A stretch of 64,000 nucleotides of DNA from Corynebacterium efficiens YS-314 (GTDB taxonomy: Bacteria; Actinomycetota; Actinomycetes; Mycobacteriales; Mycobacteriaceae), in contig NC_004369.1 in the NCBI RefSeq assembly GCF_000011305.1, positions 2,914,001-2,978,000 of the forward strand. The letters are read 5' to 3'. Made by a program: the position numbers and the translations under genes. The notes below the pieces were generated by a model. It was given only the letters and a program-made list of their open reading frames with translations, did no database searches and was not told where the DNA came from. Shown piece by piece: positions 17,140 to 25,964 of the stretch (within the stretch, counting starts at the first letter, position 1; every line of letters starts with the position of its first letter).

Positions 17140-17454
17140 ATGGTTGAAATTGTCGCATCAGCGACATTCGACCGGTGGCTACGAAAGCTCAAGAATCGTC
17201 GCGCGGCTGCCCGCGCGCTCGTTCGAATCGACCGGTTAGCGGCTAATAACCCGGGAGACGTCAAACCAGTGGGCGGAGGCATCTCCGAGCTGCGGATCGA
17301 CTACGGCCCCGGGTGCCGCGTGTACTTCTTGCGCGAACGGGACCGCCTGGTCTTGTTGCTGACCGGAGGAGACAAGTCAACCCAGGAAACCGACATCAAA
17401 GCCGCCCACGCCATCGCAGACATCTGGCGTCGCACCCAAGGAGTGCATGAATGA
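17140..17454 (+). CDS. HigB/RelE-like toxin of a type II toxin-antitoxin system
   Basis: 104 aa. The pattern FDRWLRKLKNRRAAARALVRIDRL, then GDVKPVGGGISELRIDYGPGCRVYFL and LLLTGGDKSTQ matches the 'addiction module killer' RelE/ParE-like proteins (HigB, PF05973 group). In that group the basic residues bind ribosome-associated mRNA. Toxin-first order followed by the antitoxin is characteristic of higBA. The stop overlaps the antitoxin start (ATGA at 17451-17454), so the two are translationally coupled. Confidence 0.88.
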   Translation: MVEIVASATFDRWLRKLKNRRAAARALVRIDRLAANNPGDVKPVGGGISELRIDYGPGCRVYFLRERDRLVLLLTGGDKSTQETDIKAAHAIADIWRRTQGVHE

Positions 17455-17759
17455 ACACCAACACCGAGACCTTCGCCCCCTTCGATACAGCGAACCATCT
17501 GAATACCGTCGAAGATGTCGCTGCCTACCTGGAGGCAGTCATTGAAGACAGCGATAGTGACGATGACTCGACGGTCATCGCCCAAGCACTGGGAGCTATC
17601 GCCCGGTCACGTAACTTCAGTCAAATCGCGCGACAAGCTGGAATGAGCCGCGAAGGTCTTTACAAGGCACTGTCCGCCGACGGTAACCCCAGTTTGGCCA
17701 CCGTTATTAAGGTATCCCACGCCCTGGGACTTCGACTGCGCTTCGAGGCCACCGCCTGA
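17451..17759 (+). CDS. HigA-like antitoxin with Xre-type HTH
   Basis: 102 aa. An acidic N-terminal half (VEDVAAYLEAVIEDSDSDDDS) is followed by an HTH, NFSQIARQAGMSREGLYKALS and NPSLATVIKVSHALGLRLRF, typical of the 'addiction module antidote' family. It would neutralise the upstream RelE-like toxin and repress the operon through the palindrome before the toxin gene. The acidic stretch probably covers the basic toxin surface. Confidence 0.88.
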   Translation: MNTNTETFAPFDTANHLNTVEDVAAYLEAVIEDSDSDDDSTVIAQALGAIARSRNFSQIARQAGMSREGLYKALSADGNPSLATVIKVSHALGLRLRFEATA

Positions 17760-17857
17760 CATAGCCGCCCGCTCTGCGAAACGGGCGGCTACGCCATGCC
17801 GCAGATCACCATCGCCGCCATCATCCTGTGGCTGCGATGACACCTACAGGACAGAAC

Positions 17858-18772
17858 CTAGCGGATGGTCACCTGGCGGGACTTGATGTTCTCCAGCTGA
17901 CGGCGCTCATCCGGGGTGAGCTGTGCATCGTTGCCCAGCTCGCCCGCGATTTTCTCGTCGAGAGCCTTCAGGTCGGTGGCGTAATCGGTGTGGGGACGCT
18001 CAGGGTCGAGGTCCCAGACCGGGACGGTGATGCCGTGGGTGCGGAAGGCACCGGCGAACTTGGTGTCCTCACCCAGGATCAGTTCACCGCGTGCGGCGAT
18101 GCGGGCGAGGGCGTTGAGGAGGGTGTTCTCATCGTCGGTGCGTACCCAGCGGATGTGGGCCTTGCCGCCGGGGTTGACCCACCAGGCGGTGCCGGGGATC
18201 TCGGCATCCACGGGGTAGGACGGCAGGATGGACTCATTGGCCATCTGCATGTGCTGGGTGACCTCCGGGGAGAGGTCATCATTGTCAGCAAGCCACCAGT
18301 TGAAATCCTGGTGCGGGGTGATGTCGAGGGTGGTCTTGTCGTCGACAAGCTCGGTGAGCGCCGGCTGCGTACCGTCGTGCTTCGCGCTGGTCAGGGACTG
18401 GCCGGGGGCGGCGCTTAAGACCCAGTTCAGCGCGAACGCGAGGTCCTTTCCCGGGGTGGTGGAGCGGGTACCCTGCTGCATGGCGACGAACGCCTCGGCG
18501 CCGTGCTCCTCATCGCGGATCAGCGCGGCGACGGCGCCCGGGAGAACGGTGCACAGCGTGACCGCGCGGTCGGTGCCCTTGATAGTGATCGGTGCGGTTG
18601 CCGACGGAATGAATTCCTGCAGCGCAACGAGCTGCGGCTCCATGGCCAGACCCCCGAACGGGCGGGGCTCACCCTCCAGGGCGGCGCGCTCTGCGGCGCG
18701 TGCAGCCATCTTTGCTTGACGACGGCTCATACCCTCGGGCAGTTGTTCGTTCTTCTTATTCTTCTTTGCCAT
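17858..18772 (-). CDS. DUF5926 family protein
   Basis: 304 aa, start ATG 18772 (MAKKNKKNEQ); an ATG two codons upstream is also possible. A lysine-rich N-terminus is followed by MSRRQAKMAARAAERAALEGEPRPF, then a globular region with WWLADNDDLSPE and AWWVNPGGKAHIRWVR. These are familiar from an uncharacterised actinobacterial family; I know no biochemical function. It overlaps the 3' end of the glycerophosphodiesterase gene by 17 bp and is probably expressed with it. Confidence 0.75.
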   Translation of the reverse strand: MAKKNKKNEQLPEGMSRRQAKMAARAAERAALEGEPRPFGGLAMEPQLVALQEFIPSATAPITIKGTDRAVTLCTVLPGAVAALIRDEEHGAEAFVAMQQGTRSTTPGKDLAFALNWVLSAAPGQSLTSAKHDGTQPALTELVDDKTTLDITPHQDFNWWLADNDDLSPEVTQHMQMANESILPSYPVDAEIPGTAWWVNPGGKAHIRWVRTDDENTLLNALARIAARGELILGEDTKFAGAFRTHGITVPVWDLDPERPHTDYATDLKALDEKIAGELGNDAQLTPDERRQLENIKSRQVTIR

Positions 18773-19529
18773 GGACATCAGCGTACAGGGCGGCGGCGGG
18801 CGCATCGCCCAGATACTCCGCCAGAAACTCCGCAGCCTCACCGGGGAAGTTGGTGGTGAGCATCTCCACCCCGCGGTCATACGCCCACTGCCAGTCCTTC
18901 TCCCTGTCCACGGTGAACAGATAGGTGGGCAACCCGCGCCGGCCGATGAGCCCGGGGCTCATTTTCGCCCGTTCGATGGACAGGCCCAGACCGGTCGGAC
19001 TGCCGAGGCGACGGTCCGTCGGGTTGAGCCACCGCTCCCAGGACCGGCGCAGGTGGATGCGATCGATCTGCGGGGCGAGTTTGCCCATCCAGTGGATGGC
19101 AGGCAGGGAGAAGGAGATGAAGTGGATGCGGGGATCCTCGGTGAGACCGCGGTAGCGCAGGATCTTGACGATCTCCTCCTCCAGCATGATGGAATACCGC
19201 ATCGGGTGCTTGGACTCGATGTAGAGGTGCTGGTCCGGGTAGTCCTCCATGATGTCCAGCAGATTATTGAGGGTGAGCACCTTCTCCGGGGCATCCTTCG
19301 TGCCGAAGTTGTACTCCAGCAGCTGCTCCAGACTCATCGCGGACACCCGGCCGAAACCATCGGAGACCCTGCTGATCACCGGATCATGGATACACACCAC
19401 CTCCCCGCACCGGGTGAGGCGGACATCGGTCTCCACACCATGGATGGGCAGCTCGAGAGCTGCGCGGAAGGCAGAGGCGGTCAGCTCCGGGTACTGGGAG
19501 GACAATCCCCGGTGCGCGATGATCTTCAT
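18756..19529 (-). CDS. glpQ: Glycerophosphodiester phosphodiesterase
   Basis: 257 aa, cytosolic type without a signal peptide. The family signature is clear: IAHRG (catalytic His), GVETDVRLTRCGEVVCIHDP (metal-binding Glu/Asp and second His) and YIESKHP. It hydrolyses glycerophosphodiesters to glycerol-3-phosphate and an alcohol. The arrangement glpQ then pyk2 then ldhA matches C. glutamicum, where I recall a gluconate permease gene between them; here a different membrane protein and a transposase remnant take that place. Confidence 0.9.
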   Translation of the reverse strand: MKIIAHRGLSSQYPELTASAFRAALELPIHGVETDVRLTRCGEVVCIHDPVISRVSDGFGRVSAMSLEQLLEYNFGTKDAPEKVLTLNNLLDIMEDYPDQHLYIESKHPMRYSIMLEEEIVKILRYRGLTEDPRIHFISFSLPAIHWMGKLAPQIDRIHLRRSWERWLNPTDRRLGSPTGLGLSIERAKMSPGLIGRRGLPTYLFTVDREKDWQWAYDRGVEMLTTNFPGEAAEFLAEYLGDAPAAALYADVHGKEE

Positions 19530-19734
19530 ATCTCACATTCTCCTACGCCGGCGACAAAGGCGGTAACCCTTTTCCAGTATCCCCGCAGGTGGTGAACTTT
19601 GCCCAGCCTTATCGCCACCCATCAATGAAGACCAGATGAATTAACGGGCTACAACCGGTCGGCGGTTTGGTGGGGTGTCAACAAAAGCACTGATTTCCAT
19701 CCCGGATGCTGGACAGATGACTAGTAGTACTTCG

Positions 19735-19935
19735 TTAGGTGGGTACTCGCCCGCAATACGGGCAGCACCCCAGCAACTCAATGACCATTGATTGAAGTTC
19801 GGCGAGGACAGCATAGAAACTCACCCCGCCTCCCGGGCTTTTGGGTTGGTGGCGGCCAACCGTTGCTGGGTGACAAACAAATGCGCCGCGGTCACCAGCG
19901 TGGTGTGGTGATGCCAGCCCAACCAATGTTATGAG
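19735..19935 (-). pseudogene. IS701-type transposase remnant (C-terminal part, frameshifted)
   Basis: Read on the minus strand, one frame gives GWHHHTTLVTAAHLF followed by VTQQRLAATNPKAREAG and a stop. The adjacent frame then continues FYAVLAELQSMVIELLGCCPYCGR to a stop at 19735. Both parts match the C-terminal end of IS701-family transposases (HHH-TLV-AAH-F, then a Cys-Cys-x-x-Cys-like tail). A frameshift separates them, and nothing recognisable precedes the first part, so this is a decayed end fragment. The rest of the gap (19530-19734 and 19936-20000) shows no gene. Confidence 0.7.
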
Positions 19936-20000
19936 CCGGGAAGAGAAGAACTGAGCCGGCGGGTTCGAGCCGCCCACTGCCCTAAGGAGTGTGTCCCCCG

Positions 20001-20705
20001 ATGTCGGACAACACATCATCGTCTGCTTCCCACACCACGGCGCGCATCGGTGTCATCATGGCGGTGGCCCTCACCGTCCTGACCGCGGTCACCTTCATTC
20101 TCGCTCTGACTGCCCTGCCGAATAAGGTTCCCTATCCGTTCAACCAGGACGTCATCGTCGAGCAGTGGCCGGGGGACTATCTGTGGATGCCCCCAGCCAT
20201 GCTGCTCATGGTGGTCTTCGTCGGTGTCCTCGCAGCACTCCATGAGCAGGCCGGGCCGGACCGACGGATCTACAGTCTGATCGCGTTGGGCATGGGAATC
20301 CCCGCGGCCACCGTGTTGGTGATCAACTACTACCTCCAGTTCACCGTGATGCCGATCAGCCTGGAGAAGGATCAGCTCGACGGGTGGGCACTGTTCACCC
20401 AGTACAACCCCCAGGGGATATTCATCGCCCTGGAGGAACTGGGATACATGCTGATGAGCCTGGTGCTCCTGGCCGTCGCCCCCGTTGTCACAGGCCCCGG
20501 CAGGGTGGCGAAGACCCTGCGTGTCCTGTTGGCCCTGCAGTTTGTGGTGATGGTGTTATCCCTGATGCTCATTTCCGCGCTCCTGGGCAGGGAACGCGGG
20601 GACATCTTCGAGATCACGGTGATCACCCTGGTGTGGGTGGTACTACTCATCGCTGGACCACTTCTGGCCATCTGGTTCCGACGTTCCGGGGCCCGGGTGA
20701 CATAA
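20001..20705 (+). CDS. Multi-pass membrane protein of unknown function
   Basis: 234 aa from ATG 20001, chosen because an AAGGAG lies 12 nt upstream; the alternative GTG 19989 abuts that AAGGAG. About six hydrophobic helices are visible, the first at residues 18-38. No catalytic motif is recognised. NYYLQF and EELGYMLMSLVLLAVAP resemble small DUF4386-like membrane proteins, but this is weak. It stands alone between a transposase remnant and convergent pyk2, where I recall C. glutamicum having gntP, so it may be a lineage-specific replacement. Confidence 0.6.
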   Translation: MSDNTSSSASHTTARIGVIMAVALTVLTAVTFILALTALPNKVPYPFNQDVIVEQWPGDYLWMPPAMLLMVVFVGVLAALHEQAGPDRRIYSLIALGMGIPAATVLVINYYLQFTVMPISLEKDQLDGWALFTQYNPQGIFIALEELGYMLMSLVLLAVAPVVTGPGRVAKTLRVLLALQFVVMVLSLMLISALLGRERGDIFEITVITLVWVVLLIAGPLLAIWFRRSGARVT

Positions 20706-20726
20706 CCCGTCCCAGGAACGCAACCA

Positions 20727-22619
20727 CTAACCCTGCTGGTCCGGTTCCTCCCAGCTGCGGATGCGACGCAGCAGCATGCGGCTCTTGCGCTGGGAGGCGC
20801 CGAGTTTTTTGCTCATGCGGGACAGCACCTTGATGGCGTCGTTGATGTGTGGGCCCTTGTTGAGCATGACGCATTCACACCGCAGCGCCAGGGTGGCGTC
20901 GGTGATCTCGGCGCGCGACGGCAGGCCGTTCTTGGCCATGTTCTCCAGCACCTGGGTGGCGAAGATGGTGGGAATGTGGGCGGCTTCAGCCAGGGCCATG
21001 ATCAGCTGCGGCACCTCGGCCATGCGGTCGAAACCGAGTTCCACGGCGAGGTCGCCGCGGGCGATCATCACACCGAAGTTCTCGTGCCGCATCCCGGTGA
21101 GCATGATCTGGGCGAGGTTCTCATAACCGGGGATGGTCTCGATCTTGAGCACCAGGCCCAGCTCCCGAATCTTGTCGTGCTCACCGGTCTCCTCCGCGAT
21201 CTGGGCGAGGGCGTCGAGGACATACTCCACATCACCGGTGTCACGGATGAAGGAGACGTTGACAATATCGGCGTGCTTGGCCACGAAGCGCAGGTGGCGG
21301 AGGTCCTCCTCGGTGAGGCTGGGCAGGGGCAGTTCGGAATCGGGCAGGTTGATGCCCTTGTAGGCGGCCAGGTTGACGCCCTGCGGGCGGGCGCGGGTGA
21401 CCTCCAGCTCGACCACGTGGTGGCCGTCGTGTTCCCTGCGGTCGATGCAGACGGCGGCGATGGATCCGTCGTCGAAAAGCACCCGGTGACCGACCTTGAT
21501 GGCCCCGACCGCCTCCGGGAGGGTGCAGCTGATCTTGGGGATGCGGCCGTGGCCGGCCGAGGGGTCGTAGACCACCTCCTCGGAGGTGAGGAACAGGCGG
21601 TTACCCACCTTGAGGTTGATGCGCTGGCTCACCGGCGGGATGCCACGCACCGGGGTGCGCTCGTAGTCGTGCTGGAGCAGCGTGCCGTTGGCGATGTAGG
21701 CGTTCTGGTACCCCTCAGCCAGCACCGCGCCGTCGAAGGTGCGCACGACGGTGAAGGAACGGCGGGAGCCGCGGGTGTCGGTCAGGCCGATGACGCTGCC
21801 GGTGGAGAGCTTATCGAACCAGTCGGGATCCACCTGCACCGCCAGCGCCGGGCGGCCGGGCAGATTCTCCGGAACCGGCGCAGGTTCGGTGCCCTCCTCC
21901 GGGATCGGGGTGATCCAGATCTTCGCGGGGGTGAGCACCTTGCCAGTATCCAGGCGGGTCACACGCGCACGACCGACCTCGGGGCCCGGCGCGATCTCGC
22001 CGGTGCGCACCTTCGGGCCGCCCAGATCCATGGCCACGCGGATCTCCCGGCCGGCCTCCTCGGCGACGATGTGGACATTGTCGATCATCTGCTTCCACAC
22101 GGTCTCATCATCGTGGGCGCAGTTGATGCGGGCCAGGTCCATGCCACTCTTGGCGAACCCGCGGACCATCTCCAGATCGGTGGCCGCCTCGGTCGGCAGG
22201 GTGACCATGATGCAAGACGGGGTGCCCTCGAGGGGCGCACCAAGCAGGATCTCGGCGTGCTCGTCGAGGATCTCATCGGCATCGGAGAAGGCATCGGCGA
22301 CATCGCGGCCGGGATAGATGGGCCCCTCGCCCAGGTAAGCGCCGATGACATTGCGCGCGGATTTCAGGCGCGCCTTCACGCTGGGTTCGGTGGTGGTCAG
22401 ACGGGTCGATCCGATGGAGGCCAGGGCGCTCTGCAGATCACGCAGATCCCGGGTGCGCAGGTGCAGGTAGTGGAGCAGGTTGATCGCGCCGTTGTAGTGC
22501 GTCGGCGCCACCTTGTCGATCTCCGCCTTATTCGCCTCTGTGACCTGTGCCAACTCGGTCAGCAGGTCATCGACCTCATGGCGTAGTTTCTGCAGATGAT
22601 CGTGATCAAACGTACCCAT
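20727..22619 (-). CDS. pyk2: Pyruvate kinase-like protein (Pyk2)
   Basis: 630 aa against about 470-480 for a standard enzyme. An N-terminal extension of roughly 130 residues precedes the barrel. Pyruvate kinase landmarks follow: MVTLPTEA with SGMDLARINCAHDD, AMDLGGPKVRTG, VLKIETIPGYEN (catalytic Lys), MIARGDLAVE and ATQVLENMAKNGLPSRAEITDA. The chain ends soon after the barrel, so the usual C-terminal allosteric domain is absent. It would convert phosphoenolpyruvate and ADP to pyruvate and ATP. Gene order with ldhA fits C. glutamicum pyk2. The LNKG near the end replaces the MLSGETA block of typical enzymes, so activity could differ. Confidence 0.85.
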   Translation of the reverse strand: MGTFDHDHLQKLRHEVDDLLTELAQVTEANKAEIDKVAPTHYNGAINLLHYLHLRTRDLRDLQSALASIGSTRLTTTEPSVKARLKSARNVIGAYLGEGPIYPGRDVADAFSDADEILDEHAEILLGAPLEGTPSCIMVTLPTEAATDLEMVRGFAKSGMDLARINCAHDDETVWKQMIDNVHIVAEEAGREIRVAMDLGGPKVRTGEIAPGPEVGRARVTRLDTGKVLTPAKIWITPIPEEGTEPAPVPENLPGRPALAVQVDPDWFDKLSTGSVIGLTDTRGSRRSFTVVRTFDGAVLAEGYQNAYIANGTLLQHDYERTPVRGIPPVSQRINLKVGNRLFLTSEEVVYDPSAGHGRIPKISCTLPEAVGAIKVGHRVLFDDGSIAAVCIDRREHDGHHVVELEVTRARPQGVNLAAYKGINLPDSELPLPSLTEEDLRHLRFVAKHADIVNVSFIRDTGDVEYVLDALAQIAEETGEHDKIRELGLVLKIETIPGYENLAQIMLTGMRHENFGVMIARGDLAVELGFDRMAEVPQLIMALAEAAHIPTIFATQVLENMAKNGLPSRAEITDATLALRCECVMLNKGPHINDAIKVLSRMSKKLGASQRKSRMLLRRIRSWEEPDQQG

Positions 22620-22721
22620 CTCGTTGCTCCTTAAACCCTCGGACCGCTAACAGTCCCATTGTGCCCCCGCAGCGGTGATCCCGCGCGCCACACAGTGCTT
22701 ATCGACGAAAACCCCCGCCCC

Positions 22722-23675
22722 CTATTCCCCCACCGGGAAGATCTCATCCTTGATCGCACGCAGCGTCTGCGCGGAATGCTTGAAGCGGCTCATCTCACGA
22801 TCGGAGATCTCCAGCTCCACCACGCGGTGGATGCCACTGCGGTCGATGATGGCGGGAGTGCCGATGTAGATATCCTCCTCGCCGTACTGCCCCTCCAGGT
22901 AGGCGCTGACCGGCAGGGCGACATCCTGATTGTTGAGGATCGCCCGGGTGATGCGCGCCAGACCCATGCCAATGCCGTAGGACGTGGACCCCTTGGCGTC
23001 GATGATCCGGTACGCGGCATCGCGGGTGTCCTCGAAGATCTTCTCCAGGCGCGGCTCCAGCTCGGGATCCTTCTCCAGCATCTTGCGCATGGACACACCC
23101 GCGATCGTGGCGGAGGACAGAACGGGCAACTCAGTGTCACCGTGCTCACCGATGATGTAGGCGTGGATCGACTTCGGCGAGACATCATAGAGCTCACCGA
23201 GCATGTACCGGAAGCGCGCGGTGTCCAGGACGGTGCCGGACCCGATCACGCGACTGTGGTCCAGACCGGAGAATTTCCACACCGCGTAGGTGAGGATGTC
23301 CACCGGGTTGGTGGCCACCAGGAACAGACCATCGAAGCCATTGGCCATGACCTCATCGACGATGGTGTGCATGATGTTCACATTCTTGTCCACCAGCTGC
23401 AGACGGGTCTCACCCGGTTTCTGGGCGGCACCGGCGCAGATGACCACCATCGCGGCATCCTCACAATCGGAGTAGGTCCCCTTCCTCACCTTGGTGCGCT
23501 TGCCTGCCCACACCACACCGTGGCTGAGGTCCATGACATTGCCTTCAAGTTTCTTCTCATCGATGTCGATGATGCACAGCTCATCGGCGATGCCCTGGTT
23601 GACCAGCGCATACGCATAGGCGACCCCCACATCGCCCGCCCCGATCAGAACCACCCGGTTGCCCACAAAACGCAT
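22722..23675 (-). CDS. ldhA: L-lactate dehydrogenase (NAD-dependent)
   Basis: 317 aa from ATG 23675 ([12 protein letters not shown]). This start is favoured over ATGs 9 and 15 nt upstream because GAGG then sits 9 nt before it and the length matches C. glutamicum LdhA. Motifs: GAGDVG Rossmann loop, GETRLQLV with the substrate-loop Arg, VATNPVDI, and IGEHGDTE with the catalytic His near residue 180. It reduces pyruvate to L-lactate with NADH under oxygen limitation. A -10-like CATAAT (minus strand, plus 23765-23770) lies upstream. A near-match to an LldR site (TGGCCGGACCA, 23797-23807, one mismatch) hints at the LldR control known in C. glutamicum. Confidence 0.95.
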   Translation of the reverse strand: MRFVGNRVVLIGAGDVGVAYAYALVNQGIADELCIIDIDEKKLEGNVMDLSHGVVWAGKRTKVRKGTYSDCEDAAMVVICAGAAQKPGETRLQLVDKNVNIMHTIVDEVMANGFDGLFLVATNPVDILTYAVWKFSGLDHSRVIGSGTVLDTARFRYMLGELYDVSPKSIHAYIIGEHGDTELPVLSSATIAGVSMRKMLEKDPELEPRLEKIFEDTRDAAYRIIDAKGSTSYGIGMGLARITRAILNNQDVALPVSAYLEGQYGEEDIYIGTPAIIDRSGIHRVVELEISDREMSRFKHSAQTLRAIKDEIFPVGE

Positions 23676-23869
23676 GTTGTCCATCCTCATTCCCGTGTTG
23701 AGCCCAGGCGGCCAAAGAGATGGTGCGTGTCCGTGGCGTGCCCAGGAACTGTGTCTACCTTTTTAATTATGCCCGATTTTGTCCGGAAAAGCTGTCTGGC
23801 CGGACCACTGCAGTACTGTCGCCCTGCCGTCGCCCTGCGGAGCGCGCCGGGCTCTGTCATCATGCATCT

Positions 23870-25684
23870 ATGCCATCAGCCCCGAGACTAGTGGTTCGTG
23901 AGTGTGTGCGCTGGGTGGGAGGTGGGCGTCGACAAGCATTACGCCTGCTAGGCCGCGGACTGGCCGCCGGCCTGGAGCTGCTGCCCGCCGTCCCGCGCCG
24001 GATCCTGCCGCGCCGCATGGGCGCCGGCCTGCTCGGTGCGGAGATGGCCACCTGGTGGGCACTGTCACCCTCGCTGCTGCCCCGGCCGTGGTGGGTCACG
24101 GCGGTCAACCTCGCGGTGTGCCAGGCCGTCGGGCATGGCGTGGCCACCGGTGTGTCCACACTCGCGCCCCGGGTGCCGGGCCTGGGGCAGATCACCCACA
24201 GCGCGGTGGGGGCGATCACGCTGGCCACCGTGGCGGTGGGTGTGCAGCGGCAACGCAACCAGTCCCACCTTATGGGCATCAAGAACCGCGGGCCGGTGGA
24301 AACCGCCCTCGGCGTGCTGGTCGGGACCGTCGGTTATGGTGCGCTGCTGGTGCTGGGCGAGCTGATCCAGGGCGCGGTGGACCGGCTACGGGCGCTGGCG
24401 GTGCGGATGCTGCCCAGCTGGATCAGGTGGCTGAGCTGGCCTTTGTCAGTGTGCGCGCTGAGCACGGCCGTGATGTTGCTTGCCGACCGCGTGGTCCTAC
24501 GCCGCATGCTCAACACCGCCGCACGCAAGGCCGAACACCTCAACAGACTGGTCTTCCCCGGCACCTGGCAACCGTGGGAACCGGAACGCTCCGGCAGCCC
24601 GTGGTCCCATGAACACTGGGGTGCGGTCGGGTCGCAGGGCAGGGCGGTGCTGTCGGGCGGGCCACGCAGGCGGGATATCACAGAGGTCACCGGGCTTGAT
24701 CCGAGCCGTGTGCACGAACCCATCCGCCTCTTCGTCGGCCTGGTGCCCGGGCGCACCCGCGCCATGCAGATCGACCTGCTCATCCGCGAGATGCACCGCA
24801 CGGGCGCCTTCCGCCGCGACACCATCGTCATCACCACCTCCACCGGCACCGGCTGGATCACCGACTGGTCCGTCGCCGCCGTGGAGTTCCTCACCGGCGG
24901 CCACTGCGCCACCATCTCCATGCAGTACAGCTACCTCCCCAGCTGGCTGAGCTGGTACCGCGACAACGACGCCCCGGTGCGCGCCGCCCGCGAGCTTATC
25001 GACGCCATCCTCCCCCACCACCACTCCCTCCCACCACACCACCGCCCCCGCCTCTACCTGGCCGGCGAATCACTCGGCGCCTATGGAACCGCCGGCGCCT
25101 ACGGCGATGTCCGCGAACTGCTGACCAGGGCCGACGGGGTCATGCTGTCCGGCACCCCACGCTTCAGCGAGGCCATGCAGCACCTCATCGCGCAGCGTGA
25201 TGCCGGCAGCCCGGAACGCCTGCCCATCATCGACGGCGGCCGACACATCCGGTTTGTCGCCGATCCCGCGCACCTGACCTGCGATTACCAGGGCGAGGGT
25301 TATGCATGCGAGTGGTCCCACCCGCGGATGATCATCGCCCAGCACGCCTCCGACCCGATCGTCTGGTGGGAACTGCCACTGTTTATCCGCCGCCCCGACT
25401 GGCTGCGCGAACCCGGCACCCGCGGGGTGACAGCACCGGATGCGCAGAAACTGGATGTGTTCCAACGACTGCAGTGGGTGCCGTTTGTCACCGGATGGCA
25501 GCTGGCTCTGGACCTCACGGTGTCCGTGGATGTCCCCGGAGGTCACGGACACAACTACCACGGTGAATTCCTGCCCTACTGGGCGGCGCTGTTGGGTTCA
25601 CGGGCGGGGGTTCCGGTGCAGCTGACCCCGGAGATCCAGCAGAAGGCGATCTCCTGGATCCGGGAAAACTCGGTCAGGCGCTAA
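23870..25684 (+). CDS. Membrane-anchored alpha/beta-hydrolase family protein
   Basis: 604 aa from ATG 23870; the upstream extension crosses the ldhA promoter region and is not protein-like. The N-terminal third has about four to five membrane helices. The C-terminal ~350 residues form an alpha/beta-hydrolase with the nucleophile elbow AGESLG (about residue 400), preceded by FVGLVPGRTRAMQIDLLIREM and TSTGTGWI. This architecture (Abhydrolase_9 with its own N-terminal membrane domain) is common in actinobacteria; the substrate is unknown, possibly a lipid or envelope ester. It stands alone on the plus strand. Confidence 0.8.
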   Translation: MPSAPRLVVRECVRWVGGGRRQALRLLGRGLAAGLELLPAVPRRILPRRMGAGLLGAEMATWWALSPSLLPRPWWVTAVNLAVCQAVGHGVATGVSTLAPRVPGLGQITHSAVGAITLATVAVGVQRQRNQSHLMGIKNRGPVETALGVLVGTVGYGALLVLGELIQGAVDRLRALAVRMLPSWIRWLSWPLSVCALSTAVMLLADRVVLRRMLNTAARKAEHLNRLVFPGTWQPWEPERSGSPWSHEHWGAVGSQGRAVLSGGPRRRDITEVTGLDPSRVHEPIRLFVGLVPGRTRAMQIDLLIREMHRTGAFRRDTIVITTSTGTGWITDWSVAAVEFLTGGHCATISMQYSYLPSWLSWYRDNDAPVRAARELIDAILPHHHSLPPHHRPRLYLAGESLGAYGTAGAYGDVRELLTRADGVMLSGTPRFSEAMQHLIAQRDAGSPERLPIIDGGRHIRFVADPAHLTCDYQGEGYACEWSHPRMIIAQHASDPIVWWELPLFIRRPDWLREPGTRGVTAPDAQKLDVFQRLQWVPFVTGWQLALDLTVSVDVPGGHGHNYHGEFLPYWAALLGSRAGVPVQLTPEIQQKAISWIRENSVRR

Positions 25685-25800
25685 TGGGGCGTTTTAAGGC
25701 CTCTGTGGGGGGCCGGATGGGCCTGAGTATGGTCTGTGGGTTGCGGGGCGCTTAGACGGCGATCTGGGGTGGGTGTTTTTCGGGCCCCGCGGGGTGGAAG

Positions 25801-25934
25801 TTCGACTTTTTCGACACAGCGGGCGCGGCAGACAGGGGTTGTGTCGAGAAATTCGAACCCGGGTGCTGCTGGAATGCGATTTTTCCGACACAACGGGCGC
25901 TGCAGGCAGGCAGTGTGTCGAAATAATCGAACCC
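25801..25934 (+). repeat. Two copies of an imperfect palindromic repeat, 74 bp apart
   Basis: Copies at 25801-25860 and 25875-25934 share TTTTYCGACACA, CGGGCGC, GCAG-CAG and GTGTCGA-TCGAACCC in the same order and spacing (roughly three quarters identical). Within each copy the left TCGACACA and right TGTGTCGA arms can pair, giving a hairpin with a ~20-nt loop. The pair fills the gap between the hydrolase and the HAD gene, which has no other feature. They could be terminator-like or a small mobile palindromic element. Confidence 0.65.
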
Positions 25935-25964
25935 CCGGGTACCAACCCACCTAGTATCAGAACC

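Noticed and set aside
20847..22586. Very long open frame on the plus strand opposite pyk2
   Set aside because: It mirrors the GC-rich coding strand of pyk2, has low-complexity Asp/Gly/His composition and no family resemblance.
23720..23869. N-terminal extension of the alpha/beta-hydrolase
   Set aside because: It crosses the ldhA promoter region and its translation is not protein-like; ATG 23870 is followed by the expected membrane segment.
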